In this document: positions 40,505 to 48,966 of the stretch, one piece after another
Numbering within the stretch: the first letter of the stretch is position 1
Layout of the letters: every line of letters begins with the position of its first letter
NCBI RefSeq assembly: GCF_000235405.2
Contig: NC_017095.1
Location: 636,001-700,000 of the forward strand
Direction: 5' to 3'
Source: Fervidobacterium pennivorans DSM 9078
GTDB lineage: Bacteria; Thermotogota; Thermotogae; Thermotogales; Fervidobacteriaceae
DNA length: 64,000 nucleotides
Position numbers and translations under genes: made by a program
Notes under the pieces: generated by a model
What the model saw: the letters and a program-made list of their open reading frames with translations, nothing else
What the model was told of the DNA's origin: nothing
Databases searched by the model: none

Positions 40505-40513
40505 ATTATAGCA
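40505..40513 (-). promoter_or_regulatory. Extended -10 promoter of the KAS III-TetR-liv cluster
   Basis: Minus strand TGCTATAAT: TATAAT (40510-40505) with TGn before it. No good -35. About 95 bp before the KAS III-like ATG. Confidence 0.55.
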
Positions 40514-40650
40514 CCTTTAACATCATAAAAGATATATTGAAATTCGAAAATATTTCGAGGATTGGTTTGAGAAATCAGTAATATTTGAAATATATTCTCG
40601 ATATTGCACATTTTCTTAAATATTCTGGCTTTTACAGTAGAGAATAAAAA

Positions 40651-40680
40651 TCCCACCCTTTTCCGGGTGGGAATAAATTT
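40651..40680. terminator. Bidirectional intrinsic terminator
   Basis: 8-bp stem TCCCACCC / GGGTGGGA (40651-40658, 40665-40672), 6-nt loop, A-run on one side and AATTTTT on the other. Ends the leftward DUF4438 gene and insulates the cluster behind it. Confidence 0.85.
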
Positions 40681-40687
40681 TTACTCA

Positions 40688-41572
40688 TCAGATATTAAGG
40701 TAGTTTTTTATGTTACTATCCTTATCGAGAACTGGCACTATGTTATCTTCTTTTGATGTCATTATTATTACCATACCGGGACCATGTCCTGTTTTGTAGC
40801 AGTTCGAATGAACGACAACACCTATTGAAACGGCACCTTCTTTGTAACCTCCGGCTCCGTAACCGTTGTAATGGTCTGATATTGCAACTAAATCTCCTAT
40901 CCTTACTTTATCAAGTTTAAACTTCTTAATTTCTTCTTTATCTAAGGTATTCATATCATAATCGGTAGATGCTGGATTACCCGCCCCAATTCCAGAACCT
41001 GTTAAGTGTGCAGGAACGATTGCCGTGACTGGGACGTGTAATTTTCTATTCTTAATTTTTATTGGTATCTTTTCAAACAAATCGGGGTCAATATTCATGA
41101 CTTTTACTTCAGGATAATTAACTATTTCAAGTCCTTGCCCCCAGGCTTTAATCTGTATCTTATCTCCGATTGCCAGCTTCTCTTTCTCAGGGAACCAGAT
41201 TAATATGTGATCTATTCCTCCATGTTTTCCTATTACGTATCCTTTCATGCCTTTCGCATCTCCGGATATTAATGTTGCTTCGTTCCCAATGCATGCAAGA
41301 GCCATACAAGTTGGATTTAAATCCTTGTCTTTGTTTTTGGCGCTAACATCAGGTTCGATATGGTCACCATGCATCTTGAATGCACTGTCACCAAGCCCGA
41401 AGTTGTATGTGATACCTCCAACTCCGGGAATGTAAAACGAAGTGCCATTACCATCTACAACAGGCATACGGACAACAGGGTGTGCCACCTCAACCAATAT
41501 CGAAAGCTGAACAACTTGGTCCTTGTTCGTTCTGATAGAGTTGTTTTCTTTCGTTTTGTTAACTCCTCTCAT
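40688..41572 (-). CDS. DUF4438 family protein
   Basis: 294 residues, GAGGAGG before the ATG. The sequence (VVRMPVVDGNGTSFYIPGVGGI, GDHIEPDVSA, LTGSGIGAGNPASTDYDMNT, GDLVAISDHYNGYGAGGYKEGAVSIGV) matches the DUF4438 family, for which a Thermotoga member (TM1086) has a known structure but no known function. His, Asp and Gly clusters look like a conserved site, maybe metal-binding. 41 bp downstream of the nitroreductase gene. Confidence 0.82.
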   Translation of the reverse strand: MRGVNKTKENNSIRTNKDQVVQLSILVEVAHPVVRMPVVDGNGTSFYIPGVGGITYNFGLGDSAFKMHGDHIEPDVSAKNKDKDLNPTCMALACIGNEATLISGDAKGMKGYVIGKHGGIDHILIWFPEKEKLAIGDKIQIKAWGQGLEIVNYPEVKVMNIDPDLFEKIPIKIKNRKLHVPVTAIVPAHLTGSGIGAGNPASTDYDMNTLDKEEIKKFKLDKVRIGDLVAISDHYNGYGAGGYKEGAVSIGVVVHSNCYKTGHGPGMVIIMTSKEDNIVPVLDKDSNIKNYLNI

Positions 41573-41613
41573 GGTTCTTTCCTCCTCATCACATTAGGAT
41601 GCAATAAAAGAAC

Positions 41614-42132
41614 CTACCATTTCTCTACATGGATTTTGTTATCATCAACTTCTTTTAACGTATGCGCATCTTTTTCTTCGTCTGGATATCCAATTCCTAT
41701 CACGCAAAGCACCCTGTAACCATCTGGAATACCAACAATCTCTTTAATCTTTCCTTCGACTGACACCCCATCTTGGAAGCGGTCATGCGCATGACCCCAG
41801 CAACTTCCGAGTCCGTAATCAACACATAGAAGCTGTATATACGTTGCCACAATAGAGGCATCTGACATCCAGGTTGAACTGGCCTCATTTGCTGTGACAA
41901 TTATACATGCAGGTGCAGTTTTTAGGAATGAGAACGCTCCTTCTCTTGCTTTCATTATGCGTTCGATTTTGTCTTTTTCGGTTACAATAACCAAATCAAC
42001 AGGTCTAGAGTTCCTCCCACTTGGAGCCAATAAAGCATACTTTGCAATTTCCGCAAGAGTTTCTGGTGAGATTTCCTTATTTTTGAATTTTCTTATGCTC
42101 CTTCGTTTTAGGATGACATCTTTCAGTTCCAT
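41614..42132 (-). CDS. Nitroreductase-family flavoprotein
   Basis: 172 residues, GGAGGTGAGAGG before the ATG. N-terminal ILKRRSIRKFKNKEISPETL and LLAPSGRNSRPVDLVIV are the FMN-phosphate and flavin contacts; LCVDYGLGSCWGHAHDRF and VLCVIGIGYPDEEK complete the fold. NAD(P)H-dependent reductase of unknown natural substrate. It leads a two-gene unit with DUF4438, behind a clear promoter. Confidence 0.9.
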   Translation of the reverse strand: MELKDVILKRRSIRKFKNKEISPETLAEIAKYALLAPSGRNSRPVDLVIVTEKDKIERIMKAREGAFSFLKTAPACIIVTANEASSTWMSDASIVATYIQLLCVDYGLGSCWGHAHDRFQDGVSVEGKIKEIVGIPDGYRVLCVIGIGYPDEEKDAHTLKEVDDNKIHVEKW

Positions 42133-42204
42133 CCTCTCACCTCCGGCTTTTTAACATATGAATTTTTATGCATTATTGTTCGTATTACAAACTTTCCTGA
42201 CATA

Positions 42205-42232
42205 ATTATACACCTACGCAGGTTAGTTTCAA
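42205..42232 (-). promoter_or_regulatory. Promoter of the nitroreductase-DUF4438 unit
   Basis: Minus strand: -35 TTGAAA (42232-42227), 16-bp spacer, -10 TATAAT (42210-42205), 73 bp before the start. Confidence 0.7.
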
Positions 42233-42261
42233 ATACCTGTTTAACTTTTTTCGAGATAATA

Positions 42262-42295
42262 CAAAATAAAAACCCGGAAGACAACGTCCCCGGGT
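42262..42295 (-). terminator. Terminator after the NADH oxidase gene
   Basis: Minus strand: stem ACCCGG (42295-42290) / CCGGGT (42277-42272) with a 12-nt loop, then TTTTTATTTTG. Confidence 0.75.
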
Positions 42296-42381
42296 CTGTA
42301 AAAGTGTCTTTGGTTCAGATGCTTTCTGCTCAAGTATCTTTAACCAAAAAGTCAGCTTATCTTTCCGAAAGATTCCGAAGG

Positions 42382-43725
42382 TTAAACTAATCTTTCCAGA
42401 GCTTTCAATGCGACGGTGTTCAAGAAGTTCCAAGGTTTGTTGAAATATGGCTGGAAGAAGAAATCAGCAAATGCCAGGTCTTTGACTGTCATCTTGTTCT
42501 GCATAACAATTGATAACGTGTTCGCACTTTCTGTAACATCTGCTTTCGACATAACTTGTCCACCTATTATTGTGTGGTCGTCTTTTCTGTAAAGAAGCTT
42601 AACATAAACAGGTTCATACTCTGGCATAAATTCTGGTCTGTTGTTTTCTACACCGTAAATCGTTCCATAGTTTATACCTTTCTCTTGAGCAAGCAATTCA
42701 TTTAAGCCGGAAGTGGCAACGTTGTAAGAAAACACCTTCACACCCGATGTCCCTTGAGTCCCTGAGTATTTAAGTCTGTCCTCAAATATATTGTATGCGA
42801 CTATAGTTCCCATTCTTACGGCATTTGTAGCAAGAGGGATATATTCGTAACTGTTAGTTGGAGTATACCAAACCGCTGCACTATCACCTGCGGCAAAAAT
42901 ATCAGGATGAGACGTGTGCAGATAAGAGTCAACAATCAATGCACCGTTGGGCAACATCTCCAATTTGCCTTTGAATAGGTCTGTATTTGGTCTGAAACCT
43001 GTAGCTAACACAACCATATCGGTATCGAAGGAGTCCTTGTCTGTTATGACTTTTTTCACAAAACCATCTTCTCCTTCAAATTTCACAACTTTTTGCCCCA
43101 GCGCCAACTTAATCCCATTTACAGTAAGCTCATTTTCGAGTATATCGGTAAATTCCTTGTCCAAATACTTGGCTAATATTCTATCTGCTATATCTATCAA
43201 GACTACTTCTTTATTATTATGCCTAAAGGCTTCTGCAAGCTCAACGCCTATGTAACCAGCTCCGACTATAGTTATCTTGTTGGCATTTTTTGAGTGTTTT
43301 ACAATGTCTTGTGCATGGTAAAAATTCTTTGAAAGCATTATACCTTTCAACTCAACACCTGGAACATTTGGAATTATGGGCCAAGAACCAGTAGTTATCA
43401 CAAGTTTATCAAAGGTTTCTTTGAAAGTTTCGCCATTTTCGAGATTTCTGACAAGAACTGCTTTTTCTTCGATGTTAACATCAATTACTTCGTGCCTCAT
43501 CATCATTTTTGCTCCCAAATCTGAGAGAACCTTGGGCGAGGAATAAAAGAGCTTCATGGGGTCTTTTACTACTCCACCAACATGGAGGGCAATCCCACAA
43601 GAGAGAAATGAAACTGTGTCGTTTCGTTCATACACCGTTATTTGGACTTTGTCACCATAAAGCCTTTTTGCTGTCGTGGTGAAAGCCGTTCCTGCATGTG
43701 TGCAACCAATAACTACTACCTTCAC
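42382..43725 (-). CDS. NADH oxidase / CoA-disulfide reductase family flavoprotein
   Basis: 447 residues from the GTG at 43725 (AGAGGAGG 9 bp upstream); the frame reaches 43767 but that part carries the RBS. FAD-binding VVVIGCTHAGTAF at the N-terminus, redox Cys in VSFLSCGIALHVGG, NAD-binding ITIVGAGYIGVELAEAF, and the second FAD site PDIFAAGDSAAVWY. The single Cys points to water-forming NADH oxidase or CoA-disulfide reductase. In an anaerobe it would remove O2. Single gene with its own near-consensus promoter. Confidence 0.9.
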   Translation of the reverse strand: MKVVVIGCTHAGTAFTTTAKRLYGDKVQITVYERNDTVSFLSCGIALHVGGVVKDPMKLFYSSPKVLSDLGAKMMMRHEVIDVNIEEKAVLVRNLENGETFKETFDKLVITTGSWPIIPNVPGVELKGIMLSKNFYHAQDIVKHSKNANKITIVGAGYIGVELAEAFRHNNKEVVLIDIADRILAKYLDKEFTDILENELTVNGIKLALGQKVVKFEGEDGFVKKVITDKDSFDTDMVVLATGFRPNTDLFKGKLEMLPNGALIVDSYLHTSHPDIFAAGDSAAVWYTPTNSYEYIPLATNAVRMGTIVAYNIFEDRLKYSGTQGTSGVKVFSYNVATSGLNELLAQEKGINYGTIYGVENNRPEFMPEYEPVYVKLLYRKDDHTIIGGQVMSKADVTESANTLSIVMQNKMTVKDLAFADFFFQPYFNKPWNFLNTVALKALERLV

Positions 43726-43809
43726 AGCTTTTCCTCCTCTCATATTGAAGAGTTTTGTAATTTGCACTTCGAAATATTTTTGTGATAAAATTAACTTACA
43801 TCTAATTAG

Positions 43810-43838
43810 ATTATACTAAGTCTATAATTATTTGTCAA
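43810..43838 (-). promoter_or_regulatory. Near-consensus promoter of the NADH oxidase gene with palindromes
   Basis: Minus strand: -35 TTGACA (43838-43833), 17-bp spacer, -10 TATAAT (43815-43810). An inverted repeat ATTATA-N7-TATAAT (43810-43828) spans the spacer and a 12-bp palindrome ATCTAATTAGAT (43800-43811) covers the start side of the -10. These are likely operator sites. Confidence 0.8.
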
Positions 43839-43942
43839 CTAAAATCTTATGATGTCTGGACAATAAATTCCTATTTTCCGCGAAATTTAAGATTTTCTGT
43901 AAATTCTTACTATAAACGTCGTTTTGTTTTTTCATACTTTTC

Positions 43943-43971
43943 TTGACTTTGTGGTTCTGAAGTGATATATT
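43943..43971 (+). promoter_or_regulatory. Promoter of the thiamine operon
   Basis: -35 TTGACT (43943-43948), 17-bp spacer, -10 TATATT (43966-43971), 20 bp before the riboswitch. Confidence 0.8.
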
Positions 43972-43991
43972 GTAAGTGAAAAAATTAAATA

Positions 43992-44089
43992 GCCCAGAGG
44001 GGAGCTCCATACTGCGGGGCTGAGAGGAAGGGGGCAACCCTTCGACCCTTTGAACCTGATCCGGGTAATACCGGCGGAGGGACATGGGC
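43992..44089 (+). ncRNA. TPP riboswitch (THI element)
   Basis: Closing stem P1 GCCCA / TGGGC (43992-43996, 44085-44089). The pyrimidine-sensing CTGAGAGG (44020-44027), the variable arm GGGGGCAACCC, and the diphosphate-sensing TGAACCTGATCCGGGTAATA (44051-44070) followed by CCGGCGGAGGGA are all present. It controls the thi4-thiC-TIM-thiDN operon by transcription termination (see the terminator at 44136). Confidence 0.96.
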
Positions 44090-44135
44090 AATACAAAGAA
44101 AGATAGAAATCTAATAAAATGTTTTTAACTGAACA

Positions 44136-44168
44136 GTCCCTCCGAGAAATTCGGAGGGATTTTATTTT
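44136..44168 (+). terminator. Riboswitch-controlled terminator
   Basis: 9-bp stem TCCCTCCGA / TCGGAGGGA (44137-44145, 44151-44159) with a T-rich tail. Its 5' side GTCCCTCCG (44136-44144) is exactly complementary to CGGAGGGAC (44075-44083) in the aptamer 3' end, which gives a clean antiterminator when TPP is absent. Confidence 0.92.
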
Positions 44169-44198
44169 CTGAAAAGTTTTGCATGGAGGTGTAAAAGG

Positions 44199-45026
44199 AT
44201 GAAGAAAGATTTGATTATCTCCAGGTTGATAGTCGAAAGTTTTTTTGAAAAGTTGAACAAAGGTTTGGAAGTTGACGTAGCTATCGCAGGATGTGGTCCT
44301 AGCGCTCTTGCACTTTCTCTTGCACTTTCTAAGAAAGGGTACAAGGTCGCAATTTTTGAAGCGAAGAACGAACCAGGTGGAGGCATTTGGGGTGGAGGAA
44401 TGATGTTCAATGAGTTGGTACTTGAAAGAGAATTGAAAGGCTATGTGGAAGAACTTGGTGTTAACTACAAAGAATTTGGGGAGTTTTTGGTTGTTGACTC
44501 TGTACACTTCGCATCGGCATTATTGTATCACACCACAAAAGCAGGAACATTAGTGTTTAACAATGTTTTTGTTGAAGACCTTGTAATGTACGACAAAAGG
44601 GTTTCTGGAGTTGTAATAAATTGGATGCCAACAATTAGAGAAAGATTGCACGTTGATCCGATAAGCGTTATTGCAAAGTTTACAGTCGATGGGACAGGAC
44701 ATCCAGCTAACCTCGTAAGATTGCTTTCTAAACGCGGAATTCTGCTCTCTGTTACTGGTTCTACCGAAAATCTATGTAGTTGTGGAACTGTTGAATATGA
44801 ATTCCCCATGGATGCGGAAAATGGTGAGAAATTTGTTGTGGAAGGAACAAGAGAAATTTACCCTGGACTTTATGTAATGGGGATGGCCGCAGTAAGCGTT
44901 GGTGGTGGTCCAAGAATGGGACCTATCTTCGGTGGAATGATTTTGTCAGGTCTTAGAGCTGCAGAACTAATCGAGGATGGTTTAAGAAGAGAAGTAGCGA
45001 AAATTGATAGGGAGACGAGAATATGA
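44199..45026 (+). CDS. thi4: Thiazole synthase, Thi4 family (sulfide-dependent type)
   Basis: 275 residues. Rossmann FAD/NAD site [20 protein letters not shown] (26-45), then [14 protein letters not shown] and the C-terminal [18 protein letters not shown] typical of Thi4. It builds the thiamine thiazole from NAD, glycine and sulfur. Yeast Thi4 gives up a Cys sulfur; the matching stretch here ([15 protein letters not shown]) has no Cys, so a catalytic, sulfide-using enzyme like the methanogen ones is expected (inference). First gene after the riboswitch; overlaps thiC by 4 bp. Confidence 0.92.
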   Translation: MKKDLIISRLIVESFFEKLNKGLEVDVAIAGCGPSALALSLALSKKGYKVAIFEAKNEPGGGIWGGGMMFNELVLERELKGYVEELGVNYKEFGEFLVVDSVHFASALLYHTTKAGTLVFNNVFVEDLVMYDKRVSGVVINWMPTIRERLHVDPISVIAKFTVDGTGHPANLVRLLSKRGILLSVTGSTENLCSCGTVEYEFPMDAENGEKFVVEGTREIYPGLYVMGMAAVSVGGGPRMGPIFGGMILSGLRAAELIEDGLRREVAKIDRETRI

Positions 45027-46306
45027 CGCAACTCGAATTGGCACGTGCTGGGCTTATCACAAAGGAAATGAAGTATTGCGCTGAGTTTGAGGGTATCGAG
45101 TTTGAAAGGCTCAGAGCACTGGTTGCCGATGGAAAAGTCGTGATACCAAGAAATAAATTACACAGTTTGGAAAGGCCAGTAGCAATAGGTGAACAAATGA
45201 CAGTAAAGGTCAACGCAAATATAGGCACATCCGTTGGATATTCCTCCTTAGAAGAAGAGTTAGGAAAGTTAGAAGTAGCGTTGAATGCTGGTGCTGATGC
45301 TGTGATGGTCTTATCGACCTGGGGTAATTTATCAGAGATGCGAAGGGAAATTGTGAAAAGAAGCCCTGCCCCGGTTGGTTCTGTTCCTATATATGATTCG
45401 GCTGTAAAGGCCTACGCGGAAAAGAGGAACGTGGTAGATTTTTCTGAAAAGGATTTCATCAACATGGTTCTTCAACATGCTGAAGATGGTATTGATTTTA
45501 TGACAATTCATGTTGGGATAACAAAGCGAGTGCTGGAGAAATTGAAAAACTCAAAGAGAATTTTGAAGATTGTCAGCCGTGGGGGTTCGATTATTGCTGG
45601 TTGGATGATTAAAAACAATAAGGAAAACCCATTCTACGAACATTTTGATGAGATACTTCAAATCGCAAGGGAGTATGATATTACACTAAGCTTAGGTGAT
45701 GGGATGAGACCAGGTGCTATTGTGGATTCTACGGATCCCCAGCAACTTGAAGAACTCTTTTTTATGCAAGAACTTGTTCTGAAAGCTTACGATGCTGGTG
45801 TGCAAGTTATGTTGGAAGGTCCAGGACATGTTCCTTTAAATGAAATCGAATTGAACGTGAAGCTTATGAAAAAGATAGGATTGGGACGACCTATATTTCT
45901 TCTTGGACCACTTCCAACAGATAGAGGAGTTGGTTATGACCATATTGTTAGTGCAATTGGTGGTGCATTGGCAGGTTATTATGGCTGTGATTTTCTATGT
46001 TATGTAACTCCTGCAGAACATGTAGGGTTACCGGATGCTGAGGAAGTAAAGGAAGGAGTAATTTCGGCAAAAATCGCGGCAGTTGTTGCAGATGTTGCAC
46101 GTGGCAACAGAAAAGCAATGAAATTAGAAGAAGAAATGGCGATAGCAAGAAGGGATTTTGACTGGAATAAGATGTTCAAACTTGCCATACATGCGGAAAG
46201 GGCTCAAAGAAAATTTGAGAAGATGAAATATACAGATGACGGTTGTTCTATGTGTGGACCTTTCTGTGCCATAAAAATAACTAAAGATTTTGCGGAGGAA
46301 AAATAA
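45023..46306 (+). CDS. thiC: Phosphomethylpyrimidine synthase
   Basis: 427 residues. Radical-SAM enzyme that turns aminoimidazole ribotide into HMP phosphate. The C-terminal cluster motif [11 protein letters not shown] (CX2CX4C, residues about 410-420) is present, with [36 protein letters not shown] and [12 protein letters not shown]. Length is that of the short bacterial form without the plant-type N-terminal extension. Second gene of the TPP-controlled operon. Confidence 0.96.
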   Translation: MTQLELARAGLITKEMKYCAEFEGIEFERLRALVADGKVVIPRNKLHSLERPVAIGEQMTVKVNANIGTSVGYSSLEEELGKLEVALNAGADAVMVLSTWGNLSEMRREIVKRSPAPVGSVPIYDSAVKAYAEKRNVVDFSEKDFINMVLQHAEDGIDFMTIHVGITKRVLEKLKNSKRILKIVSRGGSIIAGWMIKNNKENPFYEHFDEILQIAREYDITLSLGDGMRPGAIVDSTDPQQLEELFFMQELVLKAYDAGVQVMLEGPGHVPLNEIELNVKLMKKIGLGRPIFLLGPLPTDRGVGYDHIVSAIGGALAGYYGCDFLCYVTPAEHVGLPDAEEVKEGVISAKIAAVVADVARGNRKAMKLEEEMAIARRDFDWNKMFKLAIHAERAQRKFEKMKYTDDGCSMCGPFCAIKITKDFAEEK

Positions 46307-46310
46307 ACAA

Positions 46311-47099
46311 ATGAAAGGTTATCGCTGCAAAAAGAGGAAAGGGATTTCCACAAGCACTATTCGAGCAAATATATTAAAGATAGAAGAACTGCCGTTTGCA
46401 GAATTGTATGAATTAACGTTTTTTCAAAAGCAAGACTTGGACACATTAAAAGAATTTCTAGAGAAACGTGGTAAACCATTTGGTATCCATTTGCCATTTG
46501 TTTTTAGATACGCAGCAGTTCATCCAAATCCAACTTCATTAGATATAAATTTAAGAAAGGATACCTACGTAGTTAACATTGAAAGCGCAAGTTTTGCCAA
46601 AAGTTTTGGTGCAGAATACGTTGTTGTTCACTTTCCAAATGCGAAACAAAATGAGGCTTGGAAAGACGTTTACGGTATCGTCATGGAAAGCCTTGAACAC
46701 TTCTATGAATTAAACAAAATCATTGAAACTCGTCTGGAAAACGTTTATATGAATGATTATTTCCATTCACCAGATGATTATTTATTTGTTCTTAAGGAGA
46801 CTGGTTGCACAATGTGTTTAGACATCGGGCATTTATTAATTGACTCCGAAGTTTACGATTTTGACCCTGTTTATTTTATTGAGAAATTAGCGGACTTCAT
46901 AACTGAATTTCACATTTACTATGCTGATCTAAGAACTTATGAGCAATGCCACCACGCGCCGTGGGGGGATTCTTTCAACTTTAGAAGAGTTTTAGATGTA
47001 ATAAAGGAATTTGATGGTGTGGACTTTGTCGCAGAACCTTCTAACGACTGTCCTAACCAGTTGTCAAAATTAATAGAATTCTTGGAGGTGATGCTTTGA
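46311..47099 (+). CDS. AP-endonuclease-2/xylose isomerase-like TIM-barrel protein
   Basis: 262 residues from the ATG at 46311. TIM-barrel pattern of the sugar phosphate isomerase/epimerase superfamily: FGIHLPFVFR, AEYVVVHFPNAK, TGCTMCLDIGHLLID (metal-ligand Asp/His), EFHIYYADLR and DGVDFVAEPSND. The Cys-rich, basic N-terminus (GYRCKKRKG) is unusual. Its place between thiC and thiDN under a TPP riboswitch implies a step in thiamine synthesis or salvage, but no such enzyme is known to me. Confidence 0.75.
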   Translation: MKGYRCKKRKGISTSTIRANILKIEELPFAELYELTFFQKQDLDTLKEFLEKRGKPFGIHLPFVFRYAAVHPNPTSLDINLRKDTYVVNIESASFAKSFGAEYVVVHFPNAKQNEAWKDVYGIVMESLEHFYELNKIIETRLENVYMNDYFHSPDDYLFVLKETGCTMCLDIGHLLIDSEVYDFDPVYFIEKLADFITEFHIYYADLRTYEQCHHAPWGDSFNFRRVLDVIKEFDGVDFVAEPSNDCPNQLSKLIEFLEVML

Positions 47100-48328
47100 T
47101 GAGCGATACATCTGAGAAAAGAGTAATGGTAATTTCAGGATTTGACCCATCAGCTGGGGCAGGAATTTTACAAGATATTAAGTCATTCGCTTTATTAGGA
47201 ATCAGTGCTATGGGTGTTGTTAGTGCGTATACTATCCAAAATACCCACAAGGTTTTTCTTGCGAGATTCCGCAAATGGGAAGAAATAGATCAAGAATTAT
47301 CCGTCCTCCCCGAACCGGGCATTATAAAAGTAGGTTTGATATCCCCGGAGATGCTTAGGCTCATAAGGGAAAAATATCCATCAGCAGTCATCGTTTGGAA
47401 CATAGTTTTACGTTCAAGTTCTGGCTATGATTTTGAACCCCCTGAAATTGTCAAGGAGAACTTGACCTATGCTGATTTCGTAATTCTGAATAATGAAGAG
47501 GCAGGTATATTAGGGTTAGAACCTTCAGATAGAGTTGTCGTAACAGGGGGTCATGGAAAAGAAGCTGAAAAAGTGATTGTAAAGTTTGGTCGCCTTGCTT
47601 TTGAAACAACGCGATTACCAGGAAGATACCACGGAACGGGATGTGCATTTTCTAGCTTATTTGCGGGGCATCTGTACCTTGGTTATTCTCCAGAAGAAGC
47701 TGTAAAGGCTTCTATAGAGATATTGCAAAAAGTCCTTGAAAAAAGCAATCAGCAAGTGCAACCGGAAATGCTTGCAAGAGATTGGATGAAGTTTGACGTA
47801 CTCGATTCATTGAACAGTGTAAAGAAAGAGCTCTTAACAGTTGGAGAAAAAACTATTCCAGAGGTCGGACAAAACGTCTCGTATGCGTTACCGTGGTCAA
47901 AAGATGAATTTGAAGTTGCTAAATTTCCAGGAAGGATTCGACTAAAAGAAGGAAAACCTGTTTTCGTTTCGGATGCGTCTTTTGCTGATTATTCTCACAC
48001 AGCAAGAATGGCACTTGTTGCAAAATCCTTTTCGCCCCATATAAGATGTGTCACAAATGTTAGGTATTGTGCTGAGTATATTGATAATGCTATCAAATCC
48101 GGATTAACAGTTTTCAAATATGATAGAAATTCCGAACCGGAAGATGTCAAAAGTGTTGACGGAAAATCAATGGAATGGATGATTCAACAAGCATACAAAA
48201 CATTTGGAAAGATACCAGATATAATATATGATGAAGGATTCTGGGGAAAGGAAGCGATGATTAGGATTTTTGGAAGAAATCCAAAAGAGGTTATTGAAAA
48301 GATGAAAAAAATTATAGGAATCCTCTGA
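47099..48328 (+). CDS. thiDN: Bifunctional HMP(-P) kinase / thiamine-phosphate synthase (ThiD-ThiN)
   Basis: 409 residues from the ATG at 47099 (GGAGGTG 8 bp upstream; the TTG at 47096 is too close). Residues 1 to about 235 are ThiD: VISGFDPSAGAGILQDIKSF, KVGLISPEML, ILNNEEAGIL and GRYHGTGCAFSS with the anion hole. Residues about 245-409 are ThiN, which joins HMP-PP and thiazole phosphate: ALPWSKDEFEVAKFPGRI, SFADYSHTARMALVAKSF, PDIIYDEGFWGKEAMIRIFG. ThiN stands in for ThiE, which is absent from the operon. Confidence 0.92.
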   Translation: MSDTSEKRVMVISGFDPSAGAGILQDIKSFALLGISAMGVVSAYTIQNTHKVFLARFRKWEEIDQELSVLPEPGIIKVGLISPEMLRLIREKYPSAVIVWNIVLRSSSGYDFEPPEIVKENLTYADFVILNNEEAGILGLEPSDRVVVTGGHGKEAEKVIVKFGRLAFETTRLPGRYHGTGCAFSSLFAGHLYLGYSPEEAVKASIEILQKVLEKSNQQVQPEMLARDWMKFDVLDSLNSVKKELLTVGEKTIPEVGQNVSYALPWSKDEFEVAKFPGRIRLKEGKPVFVSDASFADYSHTARMALVAKSFSPHIRCVTNVRYCAEYIDNAIKSGLTVFKYDRNSEPEDVKSVDGKSMEWMIQQAYKTFGKIPDIIYDEGFWGKEAMIRIFGRNPKEVIEKMKKIIGIL

Positions 48329-48362
48329 AACAACTTACTGTATTTTTTACTGTATTTTATAC

Positions 48363-48398
48363 AGCAAAGTGCCCCGTCACGGGGCACTTTGCTTTTTA
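48363..48398. terminator. Strong bidirectional terminator between thiDN and hpf
   Basis: Perfect 14-bp stem (48363-48376 with 48380-48393; core GTGCCCCG / CGGGGCAC) with a 3-nt loop, TTTTT on the plus side; serves both converging genes. Confidence 0.93.
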
Positions 48399-48407
48399 AC
48401 TTTATCA

Positions 48408-48962
48408 TTATTCTTGGAATTCTATCAATCCGTACTTTCCGTTCTTTCTGTAAATCATATTTATCTCACCGGTATCAACGTTTCTAAAGACAAAGAACTG
48501 ATGTCCCATAACATCCATCTGAGCAATTGCTTCCTCCAGTGTTGCCTGCATCAGGTAAACCCTCTTAACTGTATCTATTTTGTCTTCTTCTTCCTCGATT
48601 TCATATCTTGGAGCAAGCTCTTCAACCATTGCCTCGGTTAGTCCCTTGACATTGGATTTATGATAGGATTTGTGCAGCTCCTTTTCTCGCTTGACCGATT
48701 TTTCAAAAGCGTCAGTTGCAGTGTCAATAACACCATAAATATCATTTGCTTTTTCCTGAACAACAATATCTTTACCATTGATGTGTGTCATCAACCTTAG
48801 GGTGTAATATGGTCCATCTTTGTCAAAACGCGCTTCGATGTTCACATCATCCCGTGAAACAAAAGTTTGTAATGCCCTTTTGACTGTTTCTAACCTTTTG
48901 TTGAGGTAACTTTCGATAGCTTCTGATAGTTCAAAGCCGCGAGCGAATGTCTTGATGTCCAT
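48408..48962 (-). CDS. hpf: Ribosome hibernation-promoting factor, long form
   Basis: 184 residues, GGAGGTGATT before the ATG. The N-terminal beta-alpha domain (MDIKTFARGFELSEAIESYL to about 105) binds the 30S decoding site; the C-terminal domain (VKRVYLMQATLEEAIAQMDV, GHQFFVFRNVDTGEINMIYR) dimerises 70S into 100S. Last gene of a leftward unit with a membrane protein and two DegV genes. Confidence 0.93.
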   Translation of the reverse strand: MDIKTFARGFELSEAIESYLNKRLETVKRALQTFVSRDDVNIEARFDKDGPYYTLRLMTHINGKDIVVQEKANDIYGVIDTATDAFEKSVKREKELHKSYHKSNVKGLTEAMVEELAPRYEIEEEEDKIDTVKRVYLMQATLEEAIAQMDVMGHQFFVFRNVDTGEINMIYRKNGKYGLIEFQE

Positions 48963-48966
48963 AGAA

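Noticed and set aside
46290..46310. Earlier start for the TIM-barrel gene inside thiC
   Set aside because: Adds only residues read out of the thiC end; GGAGG is placed for the ATG at 46311.
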